A program made the position numbers and the translations under genes. 64,000 nt of DNA from Candidatus Kapaibacterium sp. (GTDB taxonomy: Bacteria; Bacteroidota; Ignavibacteria; Kapaibacteriales; UBA4661). Positions 45,232 to 53,307 of the stretch are shown piece after piece. Positions within the stretch are counted from its first letter, which is position 1; each line of letters opens with the position of its first letter. The notes under the pieces were generated by a model, which was not told the DNA's origin, did no database searches, and saw nothing but the letters and a program-made list of their open reading frames with translations. The stretch covers positions 1 through 64,000 of the forward strand of contig RDXM01000087.1 in assembly GCA_004292595.1 (NCBI GenBank). Reading direction: 5' to 3'.

Positions 45232-45765
45232 ATGAAAACTTTTTTTACCAATCTCGGTAGTGCTGTCGCGCTTGCAGCCCTTATGTTTGCTTGTGCGCCC
45301 ACGCCACCAACACCACCCGCAGACTTTATTGCTGGCGATTCTAACTTGGTCAATGTTGCCTCTTCGTGGACGCGCATTGTTGGACCGCTCGTCGGCACGG
45401 CTGGAGCAGACGGCTCATTTCTTGGTGCAGCACACCGCGTTACGGACACAACCGCGCATCGCACCGTGTATTCGCGGAATAATTTTGTAAGCATTACAAA
45501 AAATGCAACAAGCGGACGCTATCCCATCGGCACGATGCTCGTGAAGCTCATTCGCCGTCGCACGGACAGCACGGTTATTGGTGGCGCAATGATGGTGAAG
45601 CGCGGTGGCGACTTTGCTGCGGCAAACGCAACGGGCTGGGAATGGATTAACTTGAGTGCGAGCGGTCAGGTTGCAAGCCGCTTCCGCAGCGATAGTGCTG
45701 CTGCTGCTTGCGTGGGTTGCCATCGGACGCGGATGTCGAATGATTATTCTTTTTCGTTGAAGTAA
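45232..45765 (+). CDS. Cytochrome P460-like haem lipoprotein
   Basis: A 177-residue protein with a lipoprotein signal (LMFAC, lipidated Cys21), then a beta-rich domain with RYPIGTMLVKLIRR and GGAMMVKRGGDF, and a C-terminal haem c motif CVGCH at 160-164 preceded by ATGWEWINL. This arrangement matches the cytochrome P460/cytochrome c'-beta family, which oxidises hydroxylamine or binds NO. The diagnostic Lys cross-link cannot be verified by eye. It is probably tethered to a membrane in the periplasm. The neighbouring gltD gives no functional link that I can see. Confidence 0.7.
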   Translation: MKTFFTNLGSAVALAALMFACAPTPPTPPADFIAGDSNLVNVASSWTRIVGPLVGTAGADGSFLGAAHRVTDTTAHRTVYSRNNFVSITKNATSGRYPIGTMLVKLIRRRTDSTVIGGAMMVKRGGDFAAANATGWEWINLSASGQVASRFRSDSAAAACVGCHRTRMSNDYSFSLK

Positions 45766-45858
45766 AGCAGAAAAATACGGTAAGTGTTTGCGTTCAGGAT
45801 ACTTTACGCAGGCACTTTTTTGTAAAAATCTACAACGTGCTGCAAAACGCCTAAGAGT

Positions 45859-46035
45859 TCAGGCAATGCCCGGAGTTGATACACTTCTGTATTCATGGTT
45901 CATTGCAAGCGTTTCGGTCAGCCACGCGCTTGATTCGACGGGCATGACTGGCTTTGGGAACAATGTTTCACGCCGATAGTCGATGCCAAGCGCATCAAGG
46001 TCAGCGAAGGAAAAACCAGAATCGGAAGTAGCCAT
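45859..46035 (-). CDS. Small hypothetical protein (58 aa), possibly a fragment
   Basis: A short frame on the reverse strand beginning MATSDSGFSFADLDALGIDY and containing ETLFPKPVMPVESSAWLTE. The amino-acid composition looks protein-like, but I recognise no family. It lies in the 364-bp space between the P460-like gene and gltD. It may be a real small protein, the remnant of a larger one, or chance. The rest of that space shows only AT-rich leader sequence. Confidence 0.35.
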   Translation of the reverse strand: MATSDSGFSFADLDALGIDYRRETLFPKPVMPVESSAWLTETLAMNHEYRSVSTPGIA

Positions 46036-46129
46036 GCGAGTTTGAAGAAAATAGAACAAATATCCTCATTTCAAATCTACGCAATTTGCAGCACAAATTT
46101 TCACAACGCTAACGTTATGGGTAAACCAA

Positions 46130-47617
46130 ATGGGTAAACCAACAGGATTCCTCGAATACACGCGGCAAACGCCGCCCAAGCAAGATAAAACCGACCGCCT
46201 GAAGCATTTTGGCGAGTTCGAGTACGCGCTGCCCGTCGTGCAGGCGCAGGAACAAGGCGCACGCTGTATGGACTGTGGTACGCCGTTCTGTATGTCTGGC
46301 TGTCCTCTTGGGAACCTCATTCCCACGTGGAACGACCTCGTGTACAAAAACGATTGGCTGGAAGCAATCGACCAGCTCCACGCCACTAATAACTTTCCCG
46401 AATTCACAGGACGTACTTGTCCCGCGCCTTGCGAGTCCTCATGCGTCTTAGCAATCAACGAACCTGCCGTTACGATAAAATCTATCGAAAATGCCATTAT
46501 TGAGCGGGCATTTCAAGAAGGTTGGGTAAAACCCGAGCCGCCAGCGTTTCGGACGGGAAAGCGTGTTGCTATCATCGGTTCAGGACCAGCAGGTCTGGCA
46601 GCCGCACAGCAGCTTAATCGGGCGGGGCATTCGGTGACGGTTTTTGAAAAATCTGACCGTTTGGGCGGGTTGCTCACTTACGGCATTCCAAACTTCAAGC
46701 TCGAAAAGCAAGCAGTGGAGCGGCGTTTGGAGCAGCTTCGGGCTGAGGGCGTGAAGTTTTTGACAAATACCGAAGTGGGAGGAAACTTTCCCTCATGGCG
46801 GCTGAAGCGCGAGTTTGAGGCAGTGATTCTTGCCGTCGGCTCGACGGTGCAGCGCGATGTTCCGATTGAAGGGCGCGAATTTGGTGGAATTTATCCTGCA
46901 ATGGAATATCTCACACAACAAAACCGCATAGATTGTGGCGATGCACCACCAGAGAATTTTATCAATGCTAAAGGCAAGCACGTGGTGGTAATTGGCGGTG
47001 GAGACACAGGCTCTGACTGCGTTGGAACGGCGAATCGTCAGGGTGCGAAGTCGGTGACGCAGTTTGATATTCACGTGCGCCCGCCCGATGCAGACCCGCA
47101 CAACCCCGCATGGCCTCTTGCTCCGACGGTGTATATGGATTCTTCCTCGCACGAAGAAGGCTGCAAGCGAATGTTTACGATGGTGACGCAGCGTTTTATG
47201 GGCGATGATGACGATAATGTTTGTGCAATTGAAGCTGCACGATTAAACCGTCCTGTGCGCTCGGAAGAACGCGCTACGCCGCATCTTATCAGGTCGGAGA
47301 AGGTGATTATTCCTGCGGACTTGGTGCTGATTTCCGTTGGCTTTGCGTACCCTGAATATCAGCTTTTGCGCCAGTTGGAAGTAGAAACAACAAAGCGCGG
47401 CACACTGCACGTCTCGAAGCGTGGTGAAACCTCGCAATCTGGCATATTTGCCGCAGGTGATTGCTCGCGGGGCGCGTCGCTTGTTGTCTGGGCAATTGCT
47501 GAAGGTCGCGCCGTTGCTCGCACAGTGGATGAATACTTGATGGGCGAAAGCAGCCTCCCTGACCCGCTTCAGGACACGGTTGTCATTGATTATCAGGAAG
47601 TAATCACATTGGCGTAA
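46130..47617 (+). CDS. gltD: Glutamate synthase small subunit
   Basis: GltD passes electrons from NADPH via FAD and 4Fe-4S clusters to GltB. The 495-residue product has the cluster cysteines in ARCMDCGTPFCMSGCPLGN and TCPAPCESSC, the FAD motif IIGSGPAGLAAAQQL, the NADPH motif VIGGGDTGSDCVG and the C-terminal FAAGDCSRGASLVVWAIAEG. Full length. The start region carries a direct duplication: ATGGGTAAACCAA occurs at 46117 and again at 46130, the first opening only a six-codon frame. The second copy is the functional start. It is separated from gltB by 1.5 kb of accessory genes. Confidence 0.97.
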   Translation: MGKPTGFLEYTRQTPPKQDKTDRLKHFGEFEYALPVVQAQEQGARCMDCGTPFCMSGCPLGNLIPTWNDLVYKNDWLEAIDQLHATNNFPEFTGRTCPAPCESSCVLAINEPAVTIKSIENAIIERAFQEGWVKPEPPAFRTGKRVAIIGSGPAGLAAAQQLNRAGHSVTVFEKSDRLGGLLTYGIPNFKLEKQAVERRLEQLRAEGVKFLTNTEVGGNFPSWRLKREFEAVILAVGSTVQRDVPIEGREFGGIYPAMEYLTQQNRIDCGDAPPENFINAKGKHVVVIGGGDTGSDCVGTANRQGAKSVTQFDIHVRPPDADPHNPAWPLAPTVYMDSSSHEEGCKRMFTMVTQRFMGDDDDNVCAIEAARLNRPVRSEERATPHLIRSEKVIIPADLVLISVGFAYPEYQLLRQLEVETTKRGTLHVSKRGETSQSGIFAAGDCSRGASLVVWAIAEGRAVARTVDEYLMGESSLPDPLQDTVVIDYQEVITLA

Positions 47618-47638
47618 TGACGGTAGTATTAAGAAAAC

Positions 47639-47676
47639 AAAAAAGGCTGTTCTTCAATCGAAGAACAGCCTTTTTT
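47639..47676. terminator. Bidirectional terminator after gltD
   Basis: AAAAAAGGCTGTTCTTC and its complement make a 17-bp stem with a 4-nt loop, A-rich on one side and T-rich on the other. It serves gltD and the convergent small gene at 47756-47926. Confidence 0.92.
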
Positions 47677-47755
47677 GATATTTTTAGAAGCAAGAATCTT
47701 GGCGTGAGACGCTTTGTGAGCGGATGCACTCCGAAGAGAAAAGCAAAGGTCGGGA

Positions 47756-47926
47756 TTAGTGACCTTCTTTTTTCTCTTCTTTCTTGTCTTCTTTTTTCTT
47801 GTCTTCTTTTTTGCCTTTTTTCTCTTTTTTCTCTTCTTTCTTCTCTTCTTTTTTCTCTTGAGCGAAAACAGGAGAGATAGCAGCAAATGTGAATGCTGCG
47901 AGCAATGCGAATGCGAACTTACGCAT
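47756..47926 (-). CDS. Tiny secreted Lys/Glu-rich protein (56 aa)
   Basis: This short gene reads MRKFAFALLAAFTFAAISPV followed by FAQ, a clean signal peptide with an expected cut after Ala22. The mature part has about 34 residues of almost only Lys and Glu with a few Asp, Gly and a final His. A GGAG ribosome-binding site sits about 8 bp before the ATG (47926, complement), supporting a real gene. Mature charge is near neutral but extremely dense, so it is likely disordered and periplasmic or secreted. No family is recognised; function unknown. It faces gltD with a shared terminator. Confidence 0.72.
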   Translation of the reverse strand: MRKFAFALLAAFTFAAISPVFAQEKKEEKKEEKKEKKGKKEDKKKEDKKEEKKEGH

Positions 47927-48122
47927 AATTAAACTCCAAAGATAGTTGGATAAAATAAAATAATCATCACTACTGAAAATTTATTGAATATAGCGATGTC
48001 GAAGGATTAGAAAAGGGATATGTGAAAAAGGTTTAATCACAGATAATTTTTTCACTTCATCCCCAAAAATACAAATGGCAAGAGTATTACGGTGAATATT
48101 CCTGCCATCTTCAGTGTATATT

Positions 48123-48542
48123 TTAGTTTGTTTTGCCCGTTGCTACTGCCGCTTTTTTGCGGGTTTTGGTGCGCATTTGGCGTTCGGTCATGCCGCGAAG
48201 GTAGTACAACTTCGAGCGACGCACCGAACCTTCAGAAACAACCGTGATGCCTTGAATAATGGGCGAGAAGAGCGGGAAAATACGCTCTACGCCAACGCCA
48301 TTCGAGATTTTACGCACACGGAATGTCGCGCCAGTACCGATGCCACGACGAGCAATCACGATGCCTTGATAGTTCTGAACACGCTCTTTATCACCCTCAA
48401 TAACGCGCACAGCAACGCTTACCGTATCGCCCGGCTTAAAAGACGGAACGACAACAGCTTCGCCATTATTTTTTTTCTTGCGAAGGTCAGCAGCTTCTGC
48501 AATCGCCATCGTTTCGATGAGTTGCAATTCTTTCTTCATCAT
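48123..48542 (-). CDS. rplS: 50S ribosomal protein L19
   Basis: A 139-residue protein located at the 30S-50S interface. It carries the L19 core [53 protein letters not shown] and [10 protein letters not shown], plus a basic C-terminal extension. The N-terminus begins [10 protein letters not shown]. In many bacteria it follows rpsP-rimM-trmD; here none of these is adjacent and it appears to be transcribed alone, with about 270 bp upstream containing the terminator of the preceding gene. Confidence 0.97.
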   Translation of the reverse strand: MMKKELQLIETMAIAEAADLRKKKNNGEAVVVPSFKPGDTVSVAVRVIEGDKERVQNYQGIVIARRGIGTGATFRVRKISNGVGVERIFPLFSPIIQGITVVSEGSVRRSKLYYLRGMTERQMRTKTRKKAAVATGKTN

Positions 48543-48732
48543 AGTCTTTGTCTTGAAATAAATGTGAACGTACTAATAACGTACTAAAGTGTATTCGTGG
48601 TAAGGATTTTTTCGAGTACAGCCTACAAAAATACATTGGAATCATTTTTTGTGCAAGTTTTTTGTTGTAAACTTTCTTGTTGTAAACTTTGTATTATCAA
48701 TACGACCCTTCCGCAATCTTCTCTTCTCACAT

Positions 48733-48775
48733 AAAAAAAGCCGACCAACACTCTGTTGCAAGTGCGTGGGCGGCT
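48733..48775 (-). terminator. Rho-independent terminator (reverse strand)
   Basis: Read on the reverse strand, AGCCGCCCACGCAC pairs imperfectly with GTGTTGGTCGGCT, followed by seven T. It ends the gene at 48816-49373 and isolates rplS. Confidence 0.75.
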
Positions 48776-48815
48776 GCAAAAGGACTCTGATGAGATAACC
48801 TGTCGGAAAATAGAC

Positions 48816-49373
48816 CTACGATAGTATTTCAAGCCGTGTTGCGTGTTGTTCCGAAGCAGTTGAGGTAAAAATATGGTCGTGTGAACTGGGTGAATGTTGT
48901 TTGGTAGTGTTGGATTCGCCAAAAAGCTGCTCCATTGGTGGAAGCTGAATACCGCTTAAAAGCTGCTCTTCAAGCAAATCTGCCCATGTTTCCATATACA
49001 GAACAACGTCCTCGCGGCGATTATATTGTAAAGCACGGCGTTCAGGTGCAAGGCGCATCAACACTGCGTTGTCGGACAAACGCTCCAAGCGACCAATATC
49101 CTCGCGCGTCATGCCCATTTCGAGCATCGTCGTGATAATGCTGTCAATGTGATGACCGCTCGTGGGGCAGTAATCTTCGGCGTGGTCTTCCCAATCGCCG
49201 TAGCGTTCAATCGCAAAACGATGAATCTCTACTTTCGAGAACTGCGTAATTGTTTGCGCCAAATGCCCGCAATTACAGCTTCCTTGATGACTCCAATAAT
49301 ATTCTACCTCCGTGCGAAGACGCTTTGCTGTTACGCGCAGAGCCTGCACCAATTCAAGAGTTGGACGTGCCAT
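48816..49373 (-). CDS. Conserved hypothetical protein with a CNCGHLAQ motif
   Basis: A 185-residue soluble, mainly helical protein. The notable segment is VEYYWSHQGSCNCGHLAQTI, with paired Cys and His residues that could bind a metal, then DHAEDYCPTSGHHIDSIITT. A Ser/His-rich tail follows. I do not recognise a named family. AAAGGA before the ATG at 49373 (complement) decides the start over an upstream in-frame ATG. It stands alone between a terminator and a divergent outer-membrane protein gene. Confidence 0.7.
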   Translation of the reverse strand: MARPTLELVQALRVTAKRLRTEVEYYWSHQGSCNCGHLAQTITQFSKVEIHRFAIERYGDWEDHAEDYCPTSGHHIDSIITTMLEMGMTREDIGRLERLSDNAVLMRLAPERRALQYNRREDVVLYMETWADLLEEQLLSGIQLPPMEQLFGESNTTKQHSPSSHDHIFTSTASEQHATRLEILS

Positions 49374-49600
49374 ACTGACATCCTTTGCTAAAGGTGAAAT
49401 GAAATTTGATGTGGAATTTGAATTTCGAGAGATACAAAACATAACGCTGCACGAAATAAATTAGTTCCGTATTTTACGGTCTGAATTTCGCAATACTCTT
49501 TCCCAATTTCTCAGAATGTAGCAAAAAAATTTCTTGTGCCAAAACATTCTCGCACATATTACATTTTTCCTAATTGGTCAGCTATCCTGAGCAATGTCGT

Positions 49601-49712
49601 ATTCGCCCTCTTGATAAAGGGGGAACGGGGGATTATGGCGGCTCAACACCGCTCTATTGCAAGTCTTGCGCGTGTTCAATCCCCCGTTCCCCCTTTATCA
49701 AGGGGGCGAATG
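49601..49712. repeat. G/C-rich inverted-repeat element, copy 2
   Basis: The arms, left with GATAAAGGGGGAACGGGGGA and right its near-perfect complement, extend to ATTCGCCC/GGGGCGAAT. The spacer shares AACACCGCT with copy 1. The right end generates the ATG at 49710 used as the likely start of the downstream surface-protein gene. The rest of the 336-bp gap from 49374 holds AT-rich promoter-like sequence. Confidence 0.8.
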
Positions 49713-51794
49713 AGTGGAGTTGCACCAACGCCTCGAAAGCAACAATACGCTCTCCCGCGTTTTCTGCGGTGGCTGCTTTTCCTCTTCACCATTCTTCTGC
49801 CTAACCCAAACACCGCACAAACACTCCCCTTCACATTTCTCACTGATTCCCTTGCAGGACAAATTTCCCCACAACCCGCTCTGCGCTTGGGTTCGGACAA
49901 AATTGCCAATACCTTTTTGTTTCGTGGTGAGTTTGCGGGAATCTTCTCCGTGCCGCTTGGCACCTTGCTTTTACGCACACAGTACAGAGGCAGCACGATT
50001 CGCTCTGGCGCGGCAAATGCCCGCAACACCACTAACGCCAGCCGCGACGATGCCGATGCGCTCATGCGCTACCTCGCGCCGATAGATTCTACGCTGTCTT
50101 TCATCATGCTGAATAATTTTTTGCTCTCGCAAGATTCGCGTTCTATTGGGCTGAACCGCTTACTCCAAGTGGGCGCAAATGCTGGGCTGGAATGGAAACC
50201 GCGCACGGGCTTTGCCCAGATGTTTGAAACGGTGCGCCTCTCTGCGCTGTTTGGTGGCGAATACAACGAGCAACTGAGCGTTGCCGATAGAGGCTGGACG
50301 CTCATGGGCGCAGGAAGCGCACAAAATCTACGTTTGGACGATTATTTGCTGAGTTTAGACGGCGGCGGATTTCTCACAAATTTATCCAACACCCGCACCA
50401 ATCAACAGTGGAATGCGCGTTTGAGCGTCTTCAAAACATTTGAAGCTCCTTCGGCGCAGCAAAATTCATCACAAAGCCCATCACAACTAGAGTTTTCGGC
50501 ACAATACACCACCTTGCAACGCGATTTCTACACCACCTTCCAGCAGCAACTCCCGCAAGGTCTCACGAACACGCTCGCCCTAGAGCGGCGTTTGGAGCGG
50601 CTTCTGCGCATCAATACACGATTTGCTACGTCGCTGGGAAACGGCATAGATGCTGACTTGGCGGGCTTTATCGAAAACTGGGCAGTGCGCCGCGAGTACC
50701 GCGAACCCATTGAACGGGTCTCTCTGACGGCTGCGCAGCGCGATGTGGACCAGTTGCGCTTTTCGCTGAACGCTACGGTGCGAGCATCGGTGCGGCTTGC
50801 AGGTTTTGCTGAGACGAATAATTCTGCGGGAATTATCGTGGATAACCGCGAAGAAACCAATACCATTCGCGAGCGTTTCCCGCTTGTGGATTCCGAATTG
50901 CAAATCTTGCGCAACGCTGAACGCCAGCGCGATAACGTTGGTTTACGCACAACACTTTGGTGGCAAACCGCATGGAATCTGGCTTCTGGCGATTCTGTGC
51001 GTGTGGATTATTCCACCTCGCTTCTCCGCTACGACACGCCTAGCCCGCTCAACAACGACGACCGCGACGAACTTGCCACCAACGTCAGTGCCGCCTACAC
51101 GCACGTTTTCTCGCATTTCCTTCTCGGCACGATTCTTGCAGACGTACGCTTGGCGCATTTGGTGTTTATCAAAGCACAGCGCAGTGCGCAAAATAACTGG
51201 AATCGCGTGTTTCGTCTTGTGCCGTCGGTGCTGGTGAATACTGGTGCGGTGGTGCTGCGTCCGCAGTTTGAGGTGCTGGCGAATTATACAAGTTTTGATT
51301 TTGAAGATTTGCTTGGAACGGCACAAAGTTTTAGTTTACGGCAGGTTGCATACCGCGATTCGATTACGATTCACCTCAATTCCAACACGCTGCTTGAATC
51401 TCGCATGATATTTCGCTATTTTGAGCGCGGCGAATTTCGCTGGCGCGAATTTTCCGAAACCCCACGCGACCGCAACATCGAAGCATTTGCGCGGCTTCTG
51501 TGCATTGCTTCATCGGAATCGTTTTTTGGCGAAGGCGCAGGAACGCTTGTTCGTAAAGCTCGCTACGGTGCGGGCGGGCGGATATACATTTTGTCGCAAT
51601 CGCCATCAGGACTAGGTTTTGTACGGGTAAATGAATTCTTAAACCAAGCCATCGCGCCCGAAACGCTGATAGATATTGAGTTCCGCTCTGGTACGCTGCT
51701 TCGCTGCAATGGCTGGTTGGAGTTTCAATCCGATAGAACCTCACTTCTGCGCATTGTGCCGAATTTCCTTTTTTCTGTGGCAATGCAGTTGTAA
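49710..51794 (+). CDS. Putative outer-membrane beta-barrel protein
   Basis: About 694 residues with a signal peptide (FLRWLLFLFTILLPNPNTAQ) and then a long run of amphipathic beta-strand-like sequence with many Arg, Asn and aromatic residues, as in large outer-membrane barrels. I do not recognise the family. The open frame begins at 49536, but codons 23-58 are encoded by the inverted-repeat element. The ATG at 49710 is in frame just before the signal peptide and is itself formed by the element's end. No TonB plug or box is visible. It is followed by an RsbW-like gene. Confidence 0.6.
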   Translation: MSGVAPTPRKQQYALPRFLRWLLFLFTILLPNPNTAQTLPFTFLTDSLAGQISPQPALRLGSDKIANTFLFRGEFAGIFSVPLGTLLLRTQYRGSTIRSGAANARNTTNASRDDADALMRYLAPIDSTLSFIMLNNFLLSQDSRSIGLNRLLQVGANAGLEWKPRTGFAQMFETVRLSALFGGEYNEQLSVADRGWTLMGAGSAQNLRLDDYLLSLDGGGFLTNLSNTRTNQQWNARLSVFKTFEAPSAQQNSSQSPSQLEFSAQYTTLQRDFYTTFQQQLPQGLTNTLALERRLERLLRINTRFATSLGNGIDADLAGFIENWAVRREYREPIERVSLTAAQRDVDQLRFSLNATVRASVRLAGFAETNNSAGIIVDNREETNTIRERFPLVDSELQILRNAERQRDNVGLRTTLWWQTAWNLASGDSVRVDYSTSLLRYDTPSPLNNDDRDELATNVSAAYTHVFSHFLLGTILADVRLAHLVFIKAQRSAQNNWNRVFRLVPSVLVNTGAVVLRPQFEVLANYTSFDFEDLLGTAQSFSLRQVAYRDSITIHLNSNTLLESRMIFRYFERGEFRWREFSETPRDRNIEAFARLLCIASSESFFGEGAGTLVRKARYGAGGRIYILSQSPSGLGFVRVNEFLNQAIAPETLIDIEFRSGTLLRCNGWLEFQSDRTSLLRIVPNFLFSVAMQL

Positions 51795-51881
51795 CAAAGC
51801 AGTTGCAGCAAAAGCGTGTATTCAAGCGTTGTCCAGCCTTTATCCCTTTGCCCTTATCCTTTTGCCTTGTTTTTTCGCTGT

Positions 51882-52307
51882 ATGGTAAAAACTCTCATTC
51901 TTCAAAGCAATACCAAGAATTTGCGCTATGTTGAGCCATTTTTGACCGAAATTGTTCACGGTCGAAATATAGATGAAACGCGCTATCACAATGTTGTCAT
52001 TGCGCTTACCGAAGGCGTGAATAACGCGATTGTGCATGGCAATAAACGCGATGAGACAAAATCTGTTACCATCACGGGCGAGGTTATTGGCGAAACACCT
52101 GATGAAACCTTGGTTGTAACGATTGAAGATAGCGGCGGCGGATTCAATCCCGACACGCTCCCCGACCCGCTCGCGCCAGAAAATCTGCTCCGCGACGGCG
52201 GACGCGGTGTTTTCCTCATGCGCTCTCTGTGCGATGTGGCAGAATTTGACAATACCGAAACAGGATGCCGTACCACCTTGAAAACACGTTTGCAGGAAAA
52301 AAGCTAG
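51882..52307 (+). CDS. RsbW-like anti-sigma serine kinase
   Basis: A 141-residue cytoplasmic protein with a single GHKL ATPase domain: N-box TEGVNNAIVHGNK, G1 IEDSGGGFNPD, and the G2-like GGRGVFLMRSLCD. This is the HATPase_c_2 form used by anti-sigma factors and regulators of partner-switching systems (RsbW/SpoIIAB type). No anti-anti-sigma or sigma gene is adjacent, so the partner is elsewhere. ATG 51882 gives the standard length; the frame extends upstream without homology. Confidence 0.85.
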   Translation: MVKTLILQSNTKNLRYVEPFLTEIVHGRNIDETRYHNVVIALTEGVNNAIVHGNKRDETKSVTITGEVIGETPDETLVVTIEDSGGGFNPDTLPDPLAPENLLRDGGRGVFLMRSLCDVAEFDNTETGCRTTLKTRLQEKS

Positions 52308-52362
52308 GCGGTAAGGACTTTGTAGTACGTTCAGCCCTCATAATTCAGTCTTTAGCCGTTAT

Positions 52363-53172
52363 TCACACCTTCGGAATAAACTCCTGCGCATACAAAGGAA
52401 CAAAGTCCGAAGAGCGCACAAATGCTTGCTCAGAGAGAATATGCACTGCATAGTCAGCAATCATGCGCGGCGTAATACGGCAATACTCTTCCAGTCTGGG
52501 AAACGAGGATTGATGCGCTTCTGAAGCATTTTGAGAGAAAATACCTTCTACGGCAAAATAGCTTCCAGCATAGAAAATATCAGCACTCTGAGGAATTTGG
52601 CTTGTAGGAATAAGACGGAGAGAATCGCCAGAAGGAGCATCATTGCTGAATGTTTCATTGCTGAATACTTGGCAATACACAAGGTCTTTGTGCGAAGGAA
52701 TGAGAACACAAATTTGCTGAAAACCGAGCATTTGCGCACTCTTTCGAGCAGCAAAGGCAATCGCATTCATCGTTGGAACGGGCAGAAGGCGTGGTGTTTT
52801 TTCCAAAGAATGTTCCAAAGAATTTTCAAGCGAATCTTCAAAACAAAAAGCTTTTGCAAATGCCGCACCAATGCGCAGCCCAGTAAATGAGCCAGGTCCA
52901 GATGAAACTGCCACCACCTGAACGTGAGACGCGGTGCGCTCAGTAAGCTGCAACAGCGTCCGCACACCTTCGGCGAGAACGCGGTCGTGTTGAAACGGTT
53001 CAAAAAAAGACAACTCGGCTACAAGCGAGCATTGATGAGGTGTTGAAGGATTTGAGATGATGTCCGCAAGCGCGATTCCACAGACTGTGCCAGAGGTTTC
53101 GAGAGCAAGAAGGGTGGTTTTTTGGGACGGCGAGTTGGGCGCAGAAGCGCGTGATTGTTTGGGTTGAGGCAT
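52363..53172 (-). CDS. tsaB: tRNA threonylcarbamoyladenosine biosynthesis protein TsaB
   Basis: TsaB partners TsaD and TsaE in making t6A37 of ANN-decoding tRNAs. The 269-residue product has the ASKHA-fold segments LLALETSGTVCGIAL and FFEPFQHDRVLAEGV, and the family hallmark VAVSSGPGSFTGLRIGAAFAKAF. Two low-complexity insertions stand out: SLENSLEHSLE (about 115-125) and SNETFSN (about 173), each from a short tandem DNA duplication. tsaD and tsaE are not in the window. It is followed upstream by a small palindromic element. Confidence 0.93.
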   Translation of the reverse strand: MPQPKQSRASAPNSPSQKTTLLALETSGTVCGIALADIISNPSTPHQCSLVAELSFFEPFQHDRVLAEGVRTLLQLTERTASHVQVVAVSSGPGSFTGLRIGAAFAKAFCFEDSLENSLEHSLEKTPRLLPVPTMNAIAFAARKSAQMLGFQQICVLIPSHKDLVYCQVFSNETFSNDAPSGDSLRLIPTSQIPQSADIFYAGSYFAVEGIFSQNASEAHQSSFPRLEEYCRITPRMIADYAVHILSEQAFVRSSDFVPLYAQEFIPKV

Positions 53173-53195
53173 GAACGGAGAGGAATAACGTACAT

Positions 53196-53286
53196 TAGAC
53201 TTTATTCCGAATAGACTTTTTTACGAAACAAGGCAGCATGCTGCCTTGCTCCAAAACCCTAAAAACCTTATTCGAGATAAACTCTA
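53196..53286. mobile_element. MITE-like element, family D
   Basis: A 91-bp element with imperfect terminal repeats of about 27 bp (TAGACTTTATTCCGAATAG and, inverted, TAGAGTTTATCTCGAATAA), TA at both borders, and a perfect palindrome CAAGGCAGCATGCTGCCTTG at 53229-53248 in the middle. The core is unlike the CACAGACA family. Confidence 0.65.
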
Positions 53287-53307
53287 TTCAAGAGCGGTAA
53301 ACAAATC

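Noticed and set aside
47629-47886. 85-codon reverse frame rich in Lys/Arg overlapping the small K/E-rich gene
   Set aside because: It is a shifted frame of the same purine-rich tract; the signal peptide and ribosome-binding site belong to the frame at 47756-47926.
48114-48587. 157-codon forward frame opposite rplS
   Set aside because: Complete overlap with the unmistakable L19 sequence on the other strand.
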